Notes: generated from the letters alone by a model not told the origin. Shown: positions 8,640-16,982, numbered from the stretch's first letter. The stretch is 64,000 nt of DNA from Rossellomorea aquimaris (GCA_020524245.1 JAIVLN010000001.1:1240001-1304000), one strand, 5' to 3'. Program-made: numbers and translations.

Positions 8640-8897
8640 ACCACTCGCCTCCCTAAATTGGATGTAAGAGGTGCGATATGAGACTTCAATATCTAGGCTG
8701 CGAAATGTTTAATTGTCATCTTCCCCCTAAGAATGAAATGACCTGCTAAGCTCGCACGCAGCTTTACTTAGACTTCTCATCGCGTTCCCCTAATGTTCGT
8801 TTTGTTTCATTTTATTATTCGGAATGAGGTTATATACCTAAAAGTCAAGTGGGACAAGGGAATTTGTTTTGGTTGTATCAGAGGCGGAGGTGAAGGG

Positions 8898-9007
8898 GGT
8901 GCCAGGCACCGATCCGTAAGTCTTGCGCGGCGTGGGATTGGGATCGGTGCCTGGCACTGTTTGGGAAGCCGCACCAGATGTGGATTTTGTGATGGTACCT
9001 GGTACCG
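8898..9007. repeat. 48-bp-period palindromic element E2 (three palindromes)
   Basis: Palindromes start at 8898 (GGTGCCAGGCACCG), 8946 (GGTGCCTGGCACTG) and 8994 (GGTACCTGGTACCG), two intervals of exactly 48 bp. It lies between the divergent spoIIID and ATP-grasp genes. Short open frames crossing it are not credible genes. Confidence 0.88.
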
Positions 9008-9090
9008 CGAATTTTTTTGACGTGAAATTGAGATTTAATTCGAGAGAATCTTCATCGTCTCTATTCAGAAACAGCCTTCATAAGGATTTT

Positions 9091-9345
9091 ATTCAATAAG
9101 GACAGGATTTTTCATAAAAAATCCGACATTATAGATTGGGTATCGGGGTGACTTGTGGAACTTTTGCTTTGACTTGGGGAACTTTTGCTCTGCCTTGGGG
9201 AACTTTCCTCTCGACTTGTGGAACTTTTGCTCTGCCTTGTGGAACTTTCCCCTCAACTTGTGGAAGTCGGTACCTTCTTACTACTGAAAAGATTCCCCTT
9301 TACTCATAAGGAAAGGATTTTCACATGAAAATCCTACATTTTACA
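9091..9345. repeat. 21-bp tandem repeat array A with flanking hairpins
   Basis: Six units start at 9151, 9172, 9193, 9214, 9235 and 9256, exactly 21 bp apart. The core is CTTGKGGAACTTT and the remaining 8 bases vary; the last unit is truncated to CTTGTGGAAGTC. A hairpin GGATTTTT...AAAATCC at 9105-9124 precedes the array and a second, AGGATTTTC/GAAAATCCT at 9314-9335, follows it. Both hairpins share the wider context ATAAGGANAGG before and ACATT after. The rest of the gap 8640-9553 shows nothing clear besides element E2. Confidence 0.85.
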
Positions 9346-9553
9346 ATAAGAGCTTGTGAACGTTCAAGCTGACTAAGTTACCTCCAAAAAATCACCTCCA
9401 ATGACAGGGTAAAACATCGATGGTGATTTACTTTGGAAATCCTTCTTTATTCGACAGTATTAGTGCTTTTCTTGCCTTGATTACGGGAATTCTATGGTGT
9501 ACGCTAAAAGTGTGTGAATTTTCAAAATAAAAGTGATGGGAAGGGGACATTGA

Positions 9554-10984
9554 ATGTTTAAGACATATGAAACCGAATCATTCTTTGATGAAATGCTCCA
9601 GGAAAAAGGAAGGCCGCGCAGTCATTACCAGACGCTTTACGATCGTTTGTCGGACCTTCCCGAAGATGAATTGAAAATTCGTCATGAAGCGGCTCAGCAG
9701 AACTTCCTCAGACAGGGCATCACGTTCACTGTCTACAATGACAATCAAGGCACCGAGCGGACGATTCCATTCGATTTCGTCCCGAACATCATCCCGAAGG
9801 ATGAATGGAAAAATCTCGAGAAAGGCTTGATTCAGAGAGTCAAAGCTTTAAATCTCTTTTTAGATGATGTATACAACGGCCAGCAAATCTTGAAGGACGG
9901 GCTCATCCCTCGTGAACTGGTCGTCACATGTAACCACTTTTACCCTCAAGTAACGAAAATAAAAGTTCCAAGAAGAAATCACATTTTCATGGCAGGGATC
10001 GACCTCGTCAAGGACGACAACGGTGAATTCCGCGTTCTTGAAGATAACTTGCGGAATCCATCTGGACTTTCGTACGTGTTCCAGAACCGCTACGTCATGC
10101 GGCACATTTTCCCTGACTTTTTCCAAGACTATGACGTTCAATCTCTAGAAGACCAGTTCACTCACATCCATGACGCCCTATCATCCGTTGCACCGAACGG
10201 GGTGAGCAACCCTAACATTGTACTCCTCACACCAGGAATTTATAACTCTGCTTATTTCGATCATAGTTTCATAGCGCAGCAGCTCGGCATTGAGCTCGTC
10301 GAAGGCCGGGATCTTCTCGTGCGCGATCGTGTTGTGTACATGAAAACGACCCGTGGTTTGAAACGCGTCGACGTCGTCTACCGCCGTATTGATGACGATT
10401 TCCTCGATCCGCTTGAGTTCCGTCCGGATTCCATGCTCGGTGTCGCCGGCTTGATTGATGCATACCGCGCTGGGAACGTGACGATCTGCAACGGAATCGG
10501 AAACGGCGTAGCCGACGACAAAGCGATCTATCATTATGTACCGACAATGATTCGCTACTACCTCGGTGAAGAACCGATTATCAAGAATGTAGAGACTTAC
10601 TTTTTACGAGATGAAGAACAACGGAAATATGTGCTCGAGAACCTTGACCAGCTTGTCGTCAAACAGACGGACGGTTCCGGCGGGTATAACCTGCTGATCG
10701 GACCGCATGCGTCAGAAGAAGAGCGCGAAGCGTATCGCCGTCAAATCGAGAAAAACCCAGGAAACTACATCGCGCAGCCGATGATCAAGCTTTCTCGACT
10801 GCCAGTTTTCCGAGGGGAAAAATTCTCGGGCTGTCACATCGACATCCGTGCGTTCATTTTCAATGGCGAGCAGCCGCACGTTTTCCCAGGCGGTTTGACA
10901 CGTGTGGCGTTGAAGGAAGGTTCGATGGTCGTCAACTCATCTCAAGGTGGCGGCGGAAAAGATACATGGGTGATGACCGAATAA
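9554..10984 (+). CDS. Circularly permuted ATP-grasp ligase-type protein
   Basis: This 476-residue protein belongs to the circularly permuted ATP-grasp family (formerly DUF404/DUF407). Family members are predicted to use ATP to join an amine to a carboxylate, making peptide-like bonds. Visible landmarks are EDNLRNPSGLSYVFQNR near residue 160, DVVYRRIDDDFLDP near 275, the glycine-rich nucleotide loop QTDGSGGYNLLIGP near 375, and IDIRAFIF near 430. AAGGGGA lies before the ATG at 9554. It is followed by alpha-E and transglutaminase genes in one operon, a combination known from comparative genomics but with no product established. Confidence 0.88.
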   Translation: MFKTYETESFFDEMLQEKGRPRSHYQTLYDRLSDLPEDELKIRHEAAQQNFLRQGITFTVYNDNQGTERTIPFDFVPNIIPKDEWKNLEKGLIQRVKALNLFLDDVYNGQQILKDGLIPRELVVTCNHFYPQVTKIKVPRRNHIFMAGIDLVKDDNGEFRVLEDNLRNPSGLSYVFQNRYVMRHIFPDFFQDYDVQSLEDQFTHIHDALSSVAPNGVSNPNIVLLTPGIYNSAYFDHSFIAQQLGIELVEGRDLLVRDRVVYMKTTRGLKRVDVVYRRIDDDFLDPLEFRPDSMLGVAGLIDAYRAGNVTICNGIGNGVADDKAIYHYVPTMIRYYLGEEPIIKNVETYFLRDEEQRKYVLENLDQLVVKQTDGSGGYNLLIGPHASEEEREAYRRQIEKNPGNYIAQPMIKLSRLPVFRGEKFSGCHIDIRAFIFNGEQPHVFPGGLTRVALKEGSMVVNSSQGGGGKDTWVMTE

Positions 10985-11003
10985 CGAGGAGGGACAAGCA
11001 TAT

Positions 11004-11945
11004 ATGCTTAGTAGAGTATCGAATTCATTGTATTGGATGTCACGAAATATTGAGCGCGCAGAAAATACAGCCCGCTTGATCTCGGTGCGTCTGATCGGAA
11101 GTATCGAACATAAGGAAAATCATTGGGATGAGCTCATTTCGATTATCGGAGCGAACGAAGATTTTGAGGAGCGCTATGACCGTTATGATGCGAAGTCGGT
11201 CATGGACTTCATGTCTTTTTCAAGTGATAACCCGAACTCGATTTTGAACTGTGTAAAATTAGCTCGTGAGGATGCGCGCGCGATCCGCGAAATCATCCCG
11301 CAGGAGCTTTGGGAAATGATCAACGCCTTCTATTGGGAGGTTAAACAATACAAGTATGAAAACTGGTCGGTGGAGACGATCGATGATTTCTATCAGATGA
11401 TCATCCGGCAGTCGGCACTGTTCCAGGGGATGGTCGAGGCGACACTTTCGTTTGATGAGGCTTACCTTTTTATCAAAATGGCGAAGTTCATCGAGCGCGC
11501 AGAAAAGACGTCTCGTATCTTGAACATCTTCTATTACCGTTCTGAAAATGTGGAGCATAACGATCCGTCGTTGTACCGTCACTGGTTCGCGGTGCTGCAA
11601 TCGGTGAGTGGTCATGAAGCTTACTTGAAAAAGCATCATCCGTTCATTACCGGTGAGCGTGTCATCGAGTTCCTTCTGTTCGACGATGCATTCCCGCGCT
11701 CGATCAAGTATTGCGTCGAGCAAGTGTACCAGGTTTTCCAAGAGCTCGAGAATGGTAAAATCGAGCATTACTCAGAGGACTTGCATGAGCTGATCGCGAA
11801 AATGAGGCACAACTTCAAGTCGCGTTCAGTGGTTGACGTCATCACAGAGGATATTCATGAATTTTTACAAGAGTTCCAGTCCAACTGCTTCCAGCTTGGG
11901 CGCTTGATCAATAAAACCTACTACTTAGGAGAAGTCGGTGTATGA
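11004..11945 (+). CDS. Alpha-E domain protein
   Basis: A 313-residue, almost wholly helical protein of the alpha-E (DUF403) family. The start LSRVSNSLYWMSRNIERAEN and the repeated IERAEKTSRILNIFYY motif are typical of the family; the repetition suggests an internal duplication. Its biochemical role is unknown. It is consistently encoded with circularly permuted ATP-grasp and transglutaminase-like proteins, so a scaffold or partner role is inferred. GAGGAGGG precedes the start; the gene lies 19 bp after the ATP-grasp gene and overlaps the next by 4 bp. Confidence 0.85.
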   Translation: MLSRVSNSLYWMSRNIERAENTARLISVRLIGSIEHKENHWDELISIIGANEDFEERYDRYDAKSVMDFMSFSSDNPNSILNCVKLAREDARAIREIIPQELWEMINAFYWEVKQYKYENWSVETIDDFYQMIIRQSALFQGMVEATLSFDEAYLFIKMAKFIERAEKTSRILNIFYYRSENVEHNDPSLYRHWFAVLQSVSGHEAYLKKHHPFITGERVIEFLLFDDAFPRSIKYCVEQVYQVFQELENGKIEHYSEDLHELIAKMRHNFKSRSVVDVITEDIHEFLQEFQSNCFQLGRLINKTYYLGEVGV

Positions 11946-12811
11946 AATATCGGGTCACCCAGCATACGCACTACACATATGAGCAACCAGTGAGCCAGAG
12001 CATCAATCAGTTCCGGTTGAAGCCGATTGATGACTTGAAGCAGGAATGCATCTCTTTCAAAAAGGAAATCACACCTGATGTCCCCTCTTACGTCCATTAT
12101 GACTATTGGGGCAATCATGTGGAGACATTCTATGCTTGGGAAGACCATGATGAGCTTCTCCTCGTGACGACGTCTGAAGTGATGATCGATCCGTACGCGT
12201 TCAAGGAAGCGTATACGTTCAGTTCACAGATGAATGATGCCCTGTTTTCGCAAGGGTTCCGACAGCAATACGCGGAATTTCTCATGTCGACGAACTATAC
12301 GACTCTCCCAGCAGAGATTTGTGAAGAAGTGACCGCTCCTTTATGGAGGGATGCAGTGAATCCGTTCGAATATGTAAAAATGGTGAATAAGTACATTTAC
12401 GATACTTTCACGTATGAGCCTGGGCGGACGACGGTGAATACGACGGCAGCCGAGGCACTGGAGGAGAAAGTTGGAGTCTGTCAGGACTATACGCATCTCA
12501 TGTTGGCGTTGTGCCGATATCGTGGCATTCCGGCTCGTTATGTAAGCGGGTATTTGTATATCGGTGAAAATTCAGCCATGCGCGGGGATGCCGCAACTCA
12601 CGCTTGGGTCGAGGTAAAGCTTCCGACAGCGGGCTGGGTCGGGTTCGATCCGACGAACAATGTGCTGGCAAAAGATCAGCATATCCGTGTCGCCGTCGGG
12701 CGGGATTACTCGGATATCGTGCCGCTGAAAGGCGTTTACCACGGCGGCATCCAGAAGCTCGAAGTGAAAGTGAGCGTTCATGCGATGGAGGAAAATGTAT
12801 TGGTTGAGTAA
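11942..12811 (+). CDS. Transglutaminase-like protease-fold protein
   Basis: The 289-residue protein has a bacterial transglutaminase N-terminal domain (residues 1-90) and a papain-like transglutaminase core. The catalytic triad is visible: Cys in VGVCQDYTHLM, His in ATHAWVEVKL and Asp in GWVGFDPTNN. The fold either cross-links through gamma-glutamyl transfer or hydrolyses such bonds. There is no signal peptide, so it acts in the cytosol. The start overlaps the alpha-E stop codon (ATGA), indicating translational coupling. A shared terminator follows. Confidence 0.9.
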   Translation: MKYRVTQHTHYTYEQPVSQSINQFRLKPIDDLKQECISFKKEITPDVPSYVHYDYWGNHVETFYAWEDHDELLLVTTSEVMIDPYAFKEAYTFSSQMNDALFSQGFRQQYAEFLMSTNYTTLPAEICEEVTAPLWRDAVNPFEYVKMVNKYIYDTFTYEPGRTTVNTTAAEALEEKVGVCQDYTHLMLALCRYRGIPARYVSGYLYIGENSAMRGDAATHAWVEVKLPTAGWVGFDPTNNVLAKDQHIRVAVGRDYSDIVPLKGVYHGGIQKLEVKVSVHAMEENVLVE

Positions 12812-12817
12812 TGTCAT

Positions 12818-12860
12818 GTAAAAAGCGTAAGGGTTCGGTTCACACCCTCACGCTTTTTTC
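12818..12860. terminator. Bidirectional terminator between convergent genes
   Basis: AAAAGCGTAAGGGT and ACCCTCACGCTTTT form a stem at 12821-12857 with a T-run on the plus strand and an A-run on the other side. It ends both the plus-strand amidoligase-type operon and the minus-strand DUF1028 gene. Confidence 0.88.
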
Positions 12861-13742
12861 GTGTCCTCTTTGTAAATATTCCAGTATTTCAAGGTCGATG
12901 TAGCCTCGTTTTTGTTCACGTTCTTCGAAGTTCTCCTGATGGATATAGACACGAAGGGCGTCGAACACCGCATCCTCATCATGCTCGTCGCTTCGTTCGA
13001 GGTAACCGAGCCGCTCCAGCTCGAACGTGAGATTTCTGTAGACGTCCCCTTCGATTTTCGCAATCTTGTCTTCTTTTGAACGTGAAAAGTAGAGCTGATG
13101 AAGCTCATGTAGGCGAATCAATTCTCGGATCGGTTCAGGGTGGTCATCCACTCGGAGGTCGATGGCACGGTCGTTGTAGCCGCCGTAACCTCCTTTTTCT
13201 TTTACGACTAAAAGAGCTGCCGATTGTTTTCCACGGCTGTCGCCACCTGCATGTTGACCAGCGTTGAGTGCTTTGAGCAGCCGCTCCGCTAAGGTTCCTT
13301 GCGTTGCTTCAAACGTCTTCCCCATTTGGTCGACCGTTTGCTGGTTTACGAGAATGTTTCCTTGCGCCGCGTAGTTCGCGCCTGTTCTTCCGCCTGCCCA
13401 ATCGTAGCACTTCGAGCCTGTGAAGGTCGCTGCATTTCCTTTTGCATCCACAATTCCGACTTGGCGAAGCTCCCGGTCTTCATCCTTATCCGTTAAGAGC
13501 TGGATTGTCTCTTCAGCTGACTTTCCGGATGCCATATGTTCAAGGCCTTTAGGTCCGTAAGAAGTGTTTGCAAACGACTGGGTCGCAACCGCTCCAACAC
13601 CAGCCTTCGCCCAAGGCACAACAGAACCGACACCAATGAACTTCGACTGAACGGCAATTCCGAGTTCCTCTGTTTCCGGATCATAGCCAACGATCGAAAA
13701 GGTCGCCACTAAATCTTTTGGAATTTTACCTGTATACATCAC
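12840..13742 (-). CDS. DUF1028 family putative Ntn-hydrolase
   Basis: This 300-residue protein matches the DUF1028 family. The N-terminal TFSIVGYDPETEELGIAVQS resembles the start of Ntn-hydrolases, with an early Thr/Ser as candidate nucleophile after processing, and GAVATQSFANTSYGPKGLEH and GGDSRGKQSAALLVV follow in the usual order. The C-terminal 70 residues are helical and charged. DUF1028 has been placed in the Ntn-hydrolase fold, but no substrate is established. It faces the ATP-grasp operon across a shared terminator, so linkage is suggestive only. Confidence 0.75.
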   Translation of the reverse strand: MMYTGKIPKDLVATFSIVGYDPETEELGIAVQSKFIGVGSVVPWAKAGVGAVATQSFANTSYGPKGLEHMASGKSAEETIQLLTDKDEDRELRQVGIVDAKGNAATFTGSKCYDWAGGRTGANYAAQGNILVNQQTVDQMGKTFEATQGTLAERLLKALNAGQHAGGDSRGKQSAALLVVKEKGGYGGYNDRAIDLRVDDHPEPIRELIRLHELHQLYFSRSKEDKIAKIEGDVYRNLTFELERLGYLERSDEHDEDAVFDALRVYIHQENFEEREQKRGYIDLEILEYLQRGHEKSVRV

Positions 13743-13851
13743 GACAACTCTCCCTCCTTTTCATTACCCACTAATTCTCGACACCACCCCAATACCCCTT
13801 TTTTCAGCGCGCCACACATTTCAAAGATCTTTCATCAGTACCATCGACTTC

Positions 13852-13961
13852 TGTACCAGGCACCAAATGAGAAGCCTTGGTATTCCTGGAATCGTAAACA
13901 GTGCCAGGCACCGAATGAAACCCCTTGATACTAGCGGGTTCATTTTCGGTACCTGGCACTG
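13852..13961. repeat. 48-bp-period palindromic element E3 (three palindromes)
   Basis: Palindromes start at 13852 (TGTACCAGGCACC), 13900 (AGTGCCAGGCACCG) and 13948 (GGTACCTGGCACTG), intervals of exactly 48 bp. The last 62 bp differ from element E4 at only two positions. The element begins 28 bp after the end of the ABC ATPase gene. Confidence 0.9.
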
Positions 13962-13989
13962 GGTGTCGGCACTGGGTGTCGTTATTCTT

Positions 13990-14679
13990 TTATTCGTATA
14001 CTTTGGTCATCCATTCGACGATGCCGAGTCCGTTTTCGATGCGGAGCTGTTCGACGTTGTGGTGGCCGATGATGTCTCCTTCTTTGATGGCGATGACTTC
14101 GTCTAACACCATTTCAAGTTCTCGGATTTCGTGTGTGGTGATTAGTACGAGTTGCTTTTCCAAATCGATGAATGAGATCAGTCCTTTTACAATCGAGTCT
14201 CGGACCATCGGATCGAGCCCGGATAACGGTTCATCCATCAGAATCACTGGTACTTCACGAGCCAGAGTCAAAACGATTTTCAGTCGTCCACGGTTTCCTT
14301 TGGACAAATGCTTCAGCTTCGCATTGCGGTCGAGCTTCATGAATGCTCGGACCTCTTCCGCTTTTTCCCTATTGAAGTCTTCAAACTGTGAAGCGAAGAA
14401 ATCAATCGTTTGCCCTACATTGTAGAAACCATAATATTCATCGAGTTCCGACAAATAAGATACATGGCTCGCGATACGTCTCGTCGCTACTTCTCCATTC
14501 ACCGTTACGGATCCTTTGGAAGGCTGTGTTAGCCCTGCGATCAATTTCAACGTCGTCGATTTTCCGCTTCCATTTTCACCGACCAGTCCGATGATTTTCC
14601 CTTTTTCCAGTTCAAGATTCACATCTCGTAAAGCGACTTTAGACAAATATTTTTTCGTTACGTTGTTCAGTTGAATCAT
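13990..14679 (-). CDS. ABC transporter ATP-binding protein
   Basis: The 229-residue ATPase has Walker A GENGSGKST near residue 35, the signature LSKGNRGRLKI near 128 and Walker B VILMDEPLSGLD near 150. It should power the permease encoded two genes upstream. The operon order permease, GntR regulator, ATPase resembles the B. subtilis ytr and yhcFGH systems, which respond to cell-envelope stress; the exact substrate cannot be told. The start overlaps the regulator's stop codon by one base (TAATG). No terminator lies before element E3. Confidence 0.88.
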   Translation of the reverse strand: MIQLNNVTKKYLSKVALRDVNLELEKGKIIGLVGENGSGKSTTLKLIAGLTQPSKGSVTVNGEVATRRIASHVSYLSELDEYYGFYNVGQTIDFFASQFEDFNREKAEEVRAFMKLDRNAKLKHLSKGNRGRLKIVLTLAREVPVILMDEPLSGLDPMVRDSIVKGLISFIDLEKQLVLITTHEIRELEMVLDEVIAIKEGDIIGHHNVEQLRIENGLGIVEWMTKVYE

Positions 14680-15059
14680 TATGCCTGGTCTCCTTTCTGA
14701 TTATGGAGAAAATGTTGCAGTCCCGCTTCAATCTCCTCATCCGTGTATCCCATCTCATGCATTCCTTTTACAAACTGGGAAATCTCATCTTGCTTGAGCC
14801 TTTCTCTCATCGTGTTCAGGATTTCTTGGTTCTCCGTTACAAACGTTCCTTGACCTCGCTTCGATTCCACGATTTCCATCCCCTCCAGCTCTCGATAGGT
14901 TCGTTGGACTGTATTTGGATTCACGTTGACCTGAAGCGCCAGATCCCGAACGGAAGGAAGTTTGTCTCCAGGCTTCAATTCTCCTCGTAAAATTTTCCGA
15001 TTGATTCGATCCGCTAGTTGACTGTAGATCGGTTGGGTTGATTGAAAAATGTCTGTCAT
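14679..15059 (-). CDS. GntR-family regulator (YtrA/YhcF type)
   Basis: This short GntR protein (126 residues) has an N-terminal winged helix with SVRDLALQVNVNPNTVQRTY and a short C-terminal helical dimerisation region, as in the YtrA subfamily, which lacks a large ligand-binding domain. It probably represses its own operon; an 8-6-8 inverted repeat at 15899-15920 upstream of the permease is the likely operator. It starts 3 bp after the permease stop, with GAGGTG as ribosome binding site. Confidence 0.88.
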   Translation of the reverse strand: MTDIFQSTQPIYSQLADRINRKILRGELKPGDKLPSVRDLALQVNVNPNTVQRTYRELEGMEIVESKRGQGTFVTENQEILNTMRERLKQDEISQFVKGMHEMGYTDEEIEAGLQHFLHNQKGDQA

Positions 15060-15062
15060 CTG

Positions 15063-15863
15063 TTACACCTCAACTTTTCGGTCCAGCATCCAAGCAGCAA
15101 TGGAGAACAAGATCAGAGCAATCGCAATACCGAATACATACTCACCCACATATGCGCTCATGTTACTCATTTCGCTTGTAAATTCGCCGCCCTCTGGACC
15201 GATGTCAGCTTTGAATTGGGGAAACTTAATAAATTCAGAAACATTGATTTCTCCCCACATCGTCAGCTTTTGGTAGAGCCACGATTCTGTAAACCAACCA
15301 TAAAGACTGGACGTAACGATGGCAACGATGATAATGAGCACCGAACTCAAGAATGGGGCAATGTAACGTGTGAATATAAGGTAAATCATCCAATAAAACA
15401 TGAACCAGATCGCTAAATCGAGTGCGAACACAAAGAAATGCAATCCTATAATCCAAGCGTTGTCGTAAATGACTGACCACGGAATTCCATTTGAGAAGTC
15501 TTCAGATAGATTGGCTGCAGTGAAGAACACACTCAGTGTGAAGATCGTAGTCACTGCCATGGAAATCAATCCGGCTACGATTTTTGCCAATAGCAATGCG
15601 TAAGCTGGCAGTGGATTGTGAAGCCACAGGTGCAGTTTTTTTCGTTCAGATTGGAGACTCCACAATAAATAGTAAGTCAGGTAAGCGATCTGAGCTCCTG
15701 TTGCACCTACTGAAACGACCGCCAGAACCTCCCATGTGTAACCTGCACGATATCCAAAGAATGTAGCAATAGCCGCGACAACAACAAATGCAATGATAGG
15801 GACCAGAAATGCCGTAAACCCTAGACGCAATTCTTTCTTCGTCAAACTTAACCAAGCATTCAT
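15063..15863 (-). CDS. ABC transporter permease
   Basis: The 266-residue membrane protein has about six hydrophobic segments and forms the membrane part of the transporter with the downstream ATPase. The ATG at 15863 is supported by GGAGGT about 10 bases upstream. A longer open frame extends to 16088, but it runs through the palindromic element E4 and only encodes repeat-derived peptides, so it is rejected. The first gene of a three-gene operon. Confidence 0.85.
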   Translation of the reverse strand: MNAWLSLTKKELRLGFTAFLVPIIAFVVVAAIATFFGYRAGYTWEVLAVVSVGATGAQIAYLTYYLLWSLQSERKKLHLWLHNPLPAYALLLAKIVAGLISMAVTTIFTLSVFFTAANLSEDFSNGIPWSVIYDNAWIIGLHFFVFALDLAIWFMFYWMIYLIFTRYIAPFLSSVLIIIVAIVTSSLYGWFTESWLYQKLTMWGEINVSEFIKFPQFKADIGPEGGEFTSEMSNMSAYVGEYVFGIAIALILFSIAAWMLDRKVEV

Positions 15864-15898
15864 TTTTAATTTATACCTCCTAATGTACCGAAGTATTA

Positions 15899-15920
15899 GT
15901 GTTCTAGTTAAATAGTACAC
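15899..15920. promoter_or_regulatory. Candidate GntR operator
   Basis: GTGTTCTA, six bases, then TAGTACAC forms an 8-6-8 inverted repeat with one mismatch, 36-57 bp before the permease start codon. GntR proteins of the YtrA type bind such repeats. No promoter boxes were assigned with confidence. Confidence 0.6.
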
Positions 15921-15980
15921 TGGTACAAACAAAGAAGTCAATGGGCATTTAACCAATTTATGGAGGTACGGTTGAAGGTC

Positions 15981-16090
15981 AGTGCCAGGTACAGATTTCA
16001 AACCCTTGGTATGACTGCATTCAAGAATAGTGCCAGGCACCGAATTAAACCCCTTGATACTAGCAGGTTCATTTTCGGTACCTGGCACTG
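15981..16090. repeat. 48-bp-period palindromic element E4 (three palindromes)
   Basis: Palindromes start at 15981 (AGTGCCAGGTAC), 16029 (AGTGCCAGGCACCG) and 16077 (GGTACCTGGCACTG), again exactly 48 bp apart. The element ends 13 bp from the stem of the spoIIQ terminator. Apart from this element, the operator and the terminator, the gap 15864-16163 holds nothing clear. Confidence 0.9.
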
Positions 16091-16096
16091 CAAGAC

Positions 16097-16131
16097 AAAA
16101 AGAAAAGCCCTGGACTTTGTCCAGAGCTTTT
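16097..16131 (-). terminator. spoIIQ terminator
   Basis: AAAAGCCCTGGAC at 16103-16115 pairs with GTCCAGAGCTTTT at 16119-16131 with one mismatch, followed on the minus strand by a T-rich tract. Confidence 0.88.
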
Positions 16132-16163
16132 GATCGTTGGTTAGTTTTGACGCGGTTTTGGTT

Positions 16164-16982
16164 TTATGCGTCTGATTGGTCTTCATCCTCAGTTGAGTTT
16201 TCCTGTGGTGTAGCGTCGTCGGTTTGGGTTTCGTTCGCATTTTCGTCAGCCGGGTCCACATCTGCGTTTTCCTCAGCTTCCGTGTTTGTTTTGTTGACGT
16301 CCTGTTTTTGATCAGGAATGTCAGTGACGGATTTGTTGAAGTATGCATCCGGATTAACGGCAACGCCATCCTTACGTACTTCAAAGTGTACGTGCACTTT
16401 CGCTTCTTTATCAAGAAGGTTCATTCCCGCTGTTCCTAGAACAGTTCCTTGTTTAACAGTGTCGCCTTCTTCAACTTGAAGGTCTGCAAGGCTTGAGTAG
16501 TGTGTCATGACTCCATTGTCGTGTTCGATGTGAACAACGTATCCAAGTAGAGGTTCTTGAGTTGCTTTTACGACTTTACCACTTAAACTTGCTTTTACTT
16601 CAAATGGTTCACCGCTCTCAGTAGCATAGTTGATTCCTTTATTCTGGAAGTAGGTATTATTATAGAATACGAGAGCTGCTTCTTGTTCTGCTTCTGATGC
16701 TGCACTGTCATAGAATTTCTTTTGTACTTCGACAGCTTTGTCATCGACTGGAGATTTAAATACCTCTGCATCTGACATTACTGGTACTGAATCTTGATCT
16801 TCATACCCGATCGGGTCAGCTTTTTCTTTTAGATTTTCCCCAATCGTGTTCTGATACCAAAGGACAGATGCTAGAATCACTGCCGCGAACCCAAGATATA
16901 CTGCCGGATAAACCCAACGCTTCTTTTTGTACCACTTACCTTTAAGAGGATTGACTGATTTTTGTTTTTCTTCTTCTCTCAT
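16164..16982 (-). CDS. spoIIQ: Stage II sporulation protein Q (LytM-like)
   Basis: SpoIIQ is the forespore membrane protein that pairs with SpoIIIAH to form the channel between forespore and mother cell. The 272-residue protein has a basic N-terminus, one transmembrane helix at about 24-42, an M23/LytM domain, and an acidic C-terminal tail rich in Asn, Glu and Asp. In the LytM domain the first zinc motif reads NKGIN (residues 114-118) instead of HxGxD, while HVHFEV (197-202) is retained, so it should lack peptidase activity, as in B. subtilis. The ATG at 16982 is chosen because AGGTGA lies six bases upstream; a GTG at 16991 overlaps that site. Confidence 0.92.
   Translation of the reverse strand: MREEEKQKSVNPLKGKWYKKKRWVYPAVYLGFAAVILASVLWYQNTIGENLKEKADPIGYEDQDSVPVMSDAEVFKSPVDDKAVEVQKKFYDSAASEAEQEAALVFYNNTYFQNKGINYATESGEPFEVKASLSGKVVKATQEPLLGYVVHIEHDNGVMTHYSSLADLQVEEGDTVKQGTVLGTAGMNLLDKEAKVHVHFEVRKDGVAVNPDAYFNKSVTDIPDQKQDVNKTNTEAEENADVDPADENANETQTDDATPQENSTEDEDQSDA

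Noticed and set aside
8640-8720. Sigma-E promoter of spoIIID
   Set aside because: TCATATC and CATCCAAT are present, but their spacing of about 10 bp is too short for the known sigma-E spacing.
8793-9020. Small plus-strand frame upstream of the ATP-grasp operon
   Set aside because: It overlaps element E2 and encodes repeat-derived sequence only.
8898-9270. Regularly spaced repeats as a CRISPR array
   Set aside because: Palindrome copies are only 14 bp, with at most three per locus; arrays of 21 bp have no unique spacers; no cas genes are in the window.
15864-16088. Longer permease start with repeated VPGT peptides
   Set aside because: The extension is read through palindromic element E4, and the ATG at 15863 has a proper GGAGGT site. 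VPGT comes from reading the palindrome in either direction.
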